Positions 4,913-7,445 of a stretch of 7,445 nt of DNA are shown here, piece after piece. Source of the DNA: Patescibacteria group bacterium (GTDB lineage: Bacteria; Patescibacteriota; Patescibacteriia; UBA9934; GWF2-40-263). The DNA is taken from the NCBI GenBank assembly GCA_004298405.1, contig SCSL01000062.1:1-7445 (forward strand), read 5' to 3'. The position numbers and the translations under genes are program-made. The notes below the pieces were generated by a model, which made no database searches, had not been told where the DNA came from, and worked only from the letters and a program-made list of their open reading frames with translations. The number at the start of each line of letters is the position of its first letter. Position 1 is the first letter of the stretch.

Positions 4913-6088
4913 ATGAAGATCATCAACGCGCGGACCGGCAATCTCCAGGAAATCCCCTTCGCCCTCGGCGAGAAGGGGCGCGGGCGCTGGCTCGAGGAGG
5001 TCAAGGTCAGCAACCGGCCCGGACAGGCGCCGACCGGCCCGGACGACGTCAGCTTCTTCGTCTTCGGCCAGGATCGCAAGCACGTGATCCTGACGAACCG
5101 CGACGAGAAGCGGGGCATCCTCCTCCGCGTCAACACCTCCGGAGTGTACACGAAGGGAAGCTGCGGCTCGGTCGCCCTCAAGGGCGGGAAGGCCACGCTC
5201 CTCACCGAGGGGAGCTGGGCCGAAGGTGACGCCGGTCGCGTGGCGGACGGCCCCGACCAGCTCTGGCACGTCGAGGGTCCCTGCCTGTTCTCCGTCGTCC
5301 TCCAGGGCGGCGAGTACAAGGGCATGGGCCACCGCTACCTGATCGTCACCAGGTCCCTCGGGACCGTGATGATCAAGCGGGCGGAGCTGTGCCAGCTCAT
5401 CGCCACGGACGAGAACCCGGAAGTCACGGAGGTCGCCAAGATGTTCGCGAGCGAACTCCACGAGGACGTGCAGCAGGCGCTGCGCCTCGCGGAGGAGCTC
5501 GAGGAGCAGATGGAGACCCCGCAGGCCGAAGTCACGCACTTCTCCGGCGAGTACCGGAGCATCGAGGAGGTGGTCAAGGGCTTCGGCCTCGCGATCCCCG
5601 CCGCGATGGGCGACAAGGTCAAGGGTGTCTCCAGCGTGCAGTCGGGCACGCTCCTGCCCGGCTCCAAGGCGCTCGTGGCCCTGGAGATCGGCCCCAGCGG
5701 TGGCAAGCGGTACCGGTTCGAGAAGATCTCCGAGACCGGGCTCGCCCGCGTCAAGGAGTCCTGCGAGCGGCCGTACAACCGGGAGTCGGTCCTCGCCATC
5801 GTGGAGGATGCCAACTGGCACTCCGCGTGGATCGACTACAAGGACGGGGAGCCCACCGCGTACGTGATCGCGAACGCGGGCGGGATCCACTCGTTCACGC
5901 CGAACCCGGAATGGGGCGACCCGATCCGGACGCAGGCGTGGGCGGGCGTCGCGGCTGTCACCCCGGCAGAGGCGGAGTTCCGCCGCGTCTTCAACCTCGG
6001 CAACGGGGCCACGAAGACCGGCGGAAACGCCGACGCGGGTGGCGGGTTCGACAGCCCGTTCGCCAAGCTCCGCGACCAGCGCTGGTAG
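4913..6088 (+). CDS. unknown 391-residue protein, GC-rich and strongly promoted
   Basis: ATG 4913 is preceded by GGAG (4903-4906) at 6 nt. The frame stays open further upstream, but that part is the leader. The family is not recognised. Residues about 30-165 look beta-rich, with repeated hydrophobic strands and Gly turns (VSFFVFGQDRKHVILTNRD, GPCLFSVVLQGGEYKG). Residues about 180-206 form a charged helix (ELHEDVQQALRLAEELEEQM), possibly a short coiled coil. A second alpha/beta part ends in a Gly/Asn-rich, probably flexible tail finishing LRDQRW. No signal peptide or membrane segment is visible, so it should be cytosolic. Codon choice is extreme: 28 of the first 30 codons after the start end in G or C, unlike the flanking DNA. 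It forms its own transcription unit with a strong promoter, structured leader, folded 3' UTR and terminator. This points to high or controlled expression, or recent transfer. Confidence 0.85.
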   Translation: MKIINARTGNLQEIPFALGEKGRGRWLEEVKVSNRPGQAPTGPDDVSFFVFGQDRKHVILTNRDEKRGILLRVNTSGVYTKGSCGSVALKGGKATLLTEGSWAEGDAGRVADGPDQLWHVEGPCLFSVVLQGGEYKGMGHRYLIVTRSLGTVMIKRAELCQLIATDENPEVTEVAKMFASELHEDVQQALRLAEELEEQMETPQAEVTHFSGEYRSIEEVVKGFGLAIPAAMGDKVKGVSSVQSGTLLPGSKALVALEIGPSGGKRYRFEKISETGLARVKESCERPYNRESVLAIVEDANWHSAWIDYKDGEPTAYVIANAGGIHSFTPNPEWGDPIRTQAWAGVAAVTPAEAEFRRVFNLGNGATKTGGNADAGGGFDSPFAKLRDQRW

Positions 6089-6093
6089 CCGCC

Positions 6094-6212
6094 CGGAGGT
6101 TCTAGGCCTCCGCCACATCGTTCTTTCCCGAGCCGGGCCATCCTAGACGGGCCCGAGCTCACACCCTCCCCGCGATGACAGGGTTCGCGGTACGAGAGGC
6201 ACTCTCACCCTG
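6094..6212 (+). other. structured 3' untranslated region with a possible pseudoknot
   Basis: After the stop, three structures precede the terminator. The first is CGGAGG (6094-6099) with CCTCCG (6107-6112). The second is GAGCCGGGCC (6130-6139) with GGCCCG plus GCTC (6150-6160), a 10-bp stem with one bulged A. The third is CCGCGA (6170-6175) with TCGCGG (6185-6190). The loop of the third contains CAGGGT (6179-6184), which can pair with ACCCTG (6207-6212), making an H-type pseudoknot around the hairpin GAGAG/CTCTC (6194-6206). No coding frame in this stretch looks like a gene. Folding is by eye. Confidence 0.45.
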
Positions 6213-6218
6213 ACGTCG

Positions 6219-6264
6219 CCCCGGTTCCAACGCTCGCACAGCGTGGACCGGGGCTTCTTCTTTT
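6219..6264 (+). terminator. strong rho-independent terminator of the GC-rich unit
   Basis: The arm starting CCCCGGTTCCAACGCT (6219-6234) pairs with AGCGTGGACCGGGG (6240-6253) apart from two single-base bulges, leaving a 5-nt loop. CTTCTTCTTTT follows. Confidence 0.88.
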
Positions 6265-6289
6265 CAAAAACATGTTTGATTTCTATACT
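6261..6289 (+). promoter_or_regulatory. possible weak promoter for the cysteine-rich gene
   Basis: TTTTCA (6261-6266, 4 of 6) and TATACT (6284-6289, 5 of 6) are 17 bp apart and overlap the tail of the preceding terminator. The AT-rich DNA offers other weak pairs, so this is only the best candidate. Confidence 0.3.
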
Positions 6290-6359
6290 TCGTCTACCAG
6301 TGGCTACAATTTTAATTGCTTCATCGCCATAGTTATAACGTATTATAAGTCACCAACTT

Positions 6360-6881
6360 GTGAACTTGAGCTGTCCAAAATGCAATATTTGTCTTGGCAC
6401 ACATCTGGAAACGGAGGATGCGTTTAGATTATTTTCGGCGACAAAAGGCGAGAAGCGAACAATTACAATCACCAAAAAGATGCTGGGGGCTCTATATTGC
6501 CGCTTGCCTGTTACATTCACCTGCGCGAATCGTCAAATCGTTCATACAATCAATAGCGTTTCCGACTGGTACACATGTACATGCGCAGGAGAAAAGCAGC
6601 AAGCAATCGTGGTTCCTTACAGCGCCCGACGACGACAAGGGGAATGGGTCAAACTTGATTTAACCAAAACAATGAGGAGTCTCCGATGTTCGGATGCACG
6701 AATGACCTGCATAAATCCTAAATGTGCCGAGGAGATGTTTATGGCTGATTTTTTCAAAACTGGTAGAACGCTTGGAAATAAATATCAACGTGCTGCTGAA
6801 TGGACAGATTTTTCGGATGGTAAACCAACCATTAGAGCTACAGACGATCCGTCACAAAACTATGTTGACTACGAAATCTAA
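6360..6881 (+). CDS. small cysteine-rich protein, probably metal-binding, unknown
   Basis: The 173-residue product has ten cysteines: 5, 8 and 11 (CPKCNIC), 47, 55, 73 and 75 (CTC), 110, 117 and 122 (CINPKC). The opening CPKC and the later paired cysteines suggest one or two zinc-ribbon-like sites. The start is uncertain: GTG 6360 or TTG 6366 are the only reasonable ones after the stop at 6336-6338, and neither has a Shine-Dalgarno sequence. GTG puts CPKC at residue 5, typical for a zinc-ribbon start. There is no signal peptide or membrane segment. The C-terminal 50 residues are polar and acidic. Codon use is low-GC, unlike the preceding gene. I cannot assign a function. It stands alone between a terminator and an RNA-hairpin region. 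Confidence 0.7.
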   Translation: MNLSCPKCNICLGTHLETEDAFRLFSATKGEKRTITITKKMLGALYCRLPVTFTCANRQIVHTINSVSDWYTCTCAGEKQQAIVVPYSARRRQGEWVKLDLTKTMRSLRCSDARMTCINPKCAEEMFMADFFKTGRTLGNKYQRAAEWTDFSDGKPTIRATDDPSQNYVDYEI

Positions 6882-6886
6882 TATCC

Positions 6887-6903
6887 GTTATCATGTAGAT
6901 AAC
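6887..6903. repeat. short palindrome after the cysteine-rich gene
   Basis: GTTATC (6887-6892) and GATAAC (6898-6903) are perfect inverted repeats around ATGTA. It could be an operator half-site pair or a weak hairpin. There is no T tract. Confidence 0.3.
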
Positions 6904-6921
6904 AACTTCAGATGACCACTC

Positions 6922-7022
6922 CTCGCAAATTGTAAGTTTGCGAGAGAAAGGTAACAGCGATCGATAGAAACGACGCTCCCAAATCCACGGCAAAGTCTGT
7001 GGTGTGGGACGTCGTTAATATC
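6922..7022 (+). ncRNA. candidate structured RNA, or folded 3' UTR, ahead of a terminator
   Basis: There is no convincing gene here. CTCGCAAA (6922-6929) pairs perfectly with TTTGCGAG (6937-6944). After a 24-nt link, a long hairpin runs from AACGACG (6969-6975) to CGTCGTT (7010-7016). Its inner stems are TCCCA/TGGGA (6977-6981 with 7005-7009) and CCAC/GTGG (6985-6988 with 6999-7002). The terminator at 7023 follows within 7 nt. This may be a small RNA or the 3' end of the 6360 transcript. No clear promoter was found in the gap after 6881. It matches no RNA family I recognise. Confidence 0.4.
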
Positions 7023-7055
7023 AAAAAGGCCAAGGCGTTCTGCCAAGGCCTTTTT
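7023..7055. terminator. bidirectional rho-independent terminator
   Basis: AAAAAGGCC (7023-7031) pairs with GGCCTTTTT (7047-7055). Two A-A mismatches follow inward, then AGGC-type pairing (GGC 7034-7036 with GCC 7042-7044), around GTTCT. A-run and T-run on opposite sides make it work in both directions. Confidence 0.9.
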
Positions 7056-7057
7056 GT

Positions 7058-7234
7058 GTGGCTCGAAAACCCAAAGCAAACAAGCAACAAATCAGCGAGG
7101 CAGGCGCAACGACCCTCGCGCGATTTTTTGTTGAAATTTGGAGAGAGTATCCAGATTTTGGACGGGCTTTACTTAAAGGCGATTCGCCAGACGATATAGA
7201 GACAGCGAAATTGCTATCCACAGAACCTCCATAA
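7058..7234 (+). CDS. 58-residue small protein, possibly phage-related
   Basis: A GTG at 7058 opens a frame of 58 residues starting MARKPKANKQQISEAG, then TTLARFFVEIWREYPDFG, ending in an acidic LLSTEPP. The basic start, amphipathic middle and acidic end look protein-like, more so than the competing frame across the same bases. It ends 19 nt before the capsid-like gene and reads the same way, so it could be a small head or packaging-region protein; I do not recognise it. Oddly, the GTG is only 3 nt after the poly-T of a terminator and has no Shine-Dalgarno sequence. A leaderless transcript, or a different or lost 5' end, is possible. Confidence 0.45.
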   Translation: MARKPKANKQQISEAGATTLARFFVEIWREYPDFGRALLKGDSPDDIETAKLLSTEPP

Positions 7235-7253
7235 AGCTGATTTTACTCAAAGT

Positions 7254-7445
7254 ATGGAATCTATTGAAAAGACACTCAACGACGTTGAGAAGACGTTTTC
7301 CACCCCAGTCTACGCCACCGGCGGAGCGATGGTGCGTGAGAATCTTCTCCCGATGGTTACCCGTCTTGAATTCCGCGAAACCCCTATCCGTGATCGCCTC
7401 GCCCGTTAAGGGTGGCAACGGTCAGGCCGCATCGTGGAACGTCAT
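7254..7445 (+). pseudogene. probable HK97-type phage major capsid protein start, frameshifted and cut by the window end
   Basis: From ATG 7254 the frame reads MESIEKTLNDVEKTFSTPVY, ATGGAMVRENLLPMVTRLEF and RETPIRDRLAR, then stops at TAA 7407-7409. The sense continues in the next frame from 7405 as VKGGNGQAASWNV. Joined, the part around RDRLAR-VKGGNGQAASWNV has the look of the N-terminal region of HK97-fold major capsid proteins, where a conserved R-x-x-R is followed by a Gly-rich loop and a Trp/Asn strand. Loss of two bases (CGTGTTAAG becoming CGTTAAG) would explain the break. A programmed +1 shift is less likely because the codons do not allow re-pairing. No Shine-Dalgarno sequence precedes the ATG. 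The assignment is from family resemblance; most of the protein is outside the window. Confidence 0.55.

Noticed and set aside
5389..6105. 238-codon plus-strand frame inside the 4913 gene
   Set aside because: The product is Arg/Gly/Pro-rich low-complexity sequence typical of a GC-rich out-of-frame reading; no start signals.
4823..6118. 431-codon open frame on the minus strand opposite the 391-residue gene
   Set aside because: Its composition (Arg, Leu, Val, Asp repeats) is that of an antisense shadow in GC-rich DNA. The promoter, ribosome-binding site and terminator all serve the plus strand.
6999..7199. 66-codon plus-strand frame from ATG 6999
   Set aside because: It starts in a hairpin arm and runs through the bidirectional terminator. 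The 58-residue frame at 7058 is more protein-like over the same bases.
7173..7418. 81-codon minus-strand frame
   Set aside because: It lies antisense to the capsid-like gene, whose sense-strand peptide is much more convincing.
1..7445. CRISPR array
   Set aside because: No short direct repeats with regular unique spacers. The only tandem repeat is the tRNA-His-like series at about 165-bp steps.

Overview
The window looks like a mosaic accessory or prophage-bearing segment of a bacterial genome. The style of the proteins (unrecognised hypothetical families beside a SerB-like phosphatase and a tRNA-His) is compatible with a Patescibacteria/CPR-type host. That placement is an impression, not a demonstrated result. 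Base composition changes sharply from gene to gene. G or C ends 13 of the first 30 codons after the start in the phosphatase gene (2033), 24 of 30 in the next gene (2766), 28 of 30 in the 4913 gene and 13 of 30 in the 6360 gene. This suggests pieces of different origin or under different codon selection.

Layout. Bases 1-1014 are a complete IS982-like insertion sequence with 21-bp terminal inverted repeats; the window begins exactly on its first base. It has landed in a coding sequence, of which only the 3' part survives (1015-1826). After a short gap with two terminator-like hairpins comes a tight two-gene block. It holds a HAD-family, SerB-like phosphatase (2033-2803) and a 442-residue protein of unknown family (2766-4094), overlapping by 38 bp. 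The second protein carries a DGTHR motif reminiscent of ParB/sulfiredoxin-type folds. A terminator (4104-4133) closes the block.

Next is an RNA-coding stretch (4143-4673) with its own promoter and terminator. It holds three tandem tRNA-His-like units at a period of about 165 bp. Only the last (4560-4635) is a complete tRNA-His with encoded CCA. The first two keep the D arm, the GTG anticodon arm and a weakened T arm, but lack the 3' acceptor strand, and each runs into a conserved 76-nt body.

A near-consensus promoter (4707-4735) then drives a very GC-rich transcription unit (about 4742-6264). It consists of a 171-nt strongly structured leader, a 391-residue protein of unknown family, a folded 3' UTR with a possible pseudoknot, and a strong terminator. 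Low-GC DNA follows: a 173-residue, ten-cysteine protein (6360-6881), a stretch of strong hairpins ending in a bidirectional terminator (6922-7055), a 58-residue small gene (7058-7234), and the start of a probable HK97-type phage major capsid gene (7254 to the window end) broken by a frameshift at 7407. The right end therefore probably enters a decayed or frameshifted prophage.

Most noteworthy are the tRNA-His-derived head-plus-body repeats and the GC-rich gene wrapped in structured untranslated regions. Both rest on folding by eye and need computational and comparative testing.
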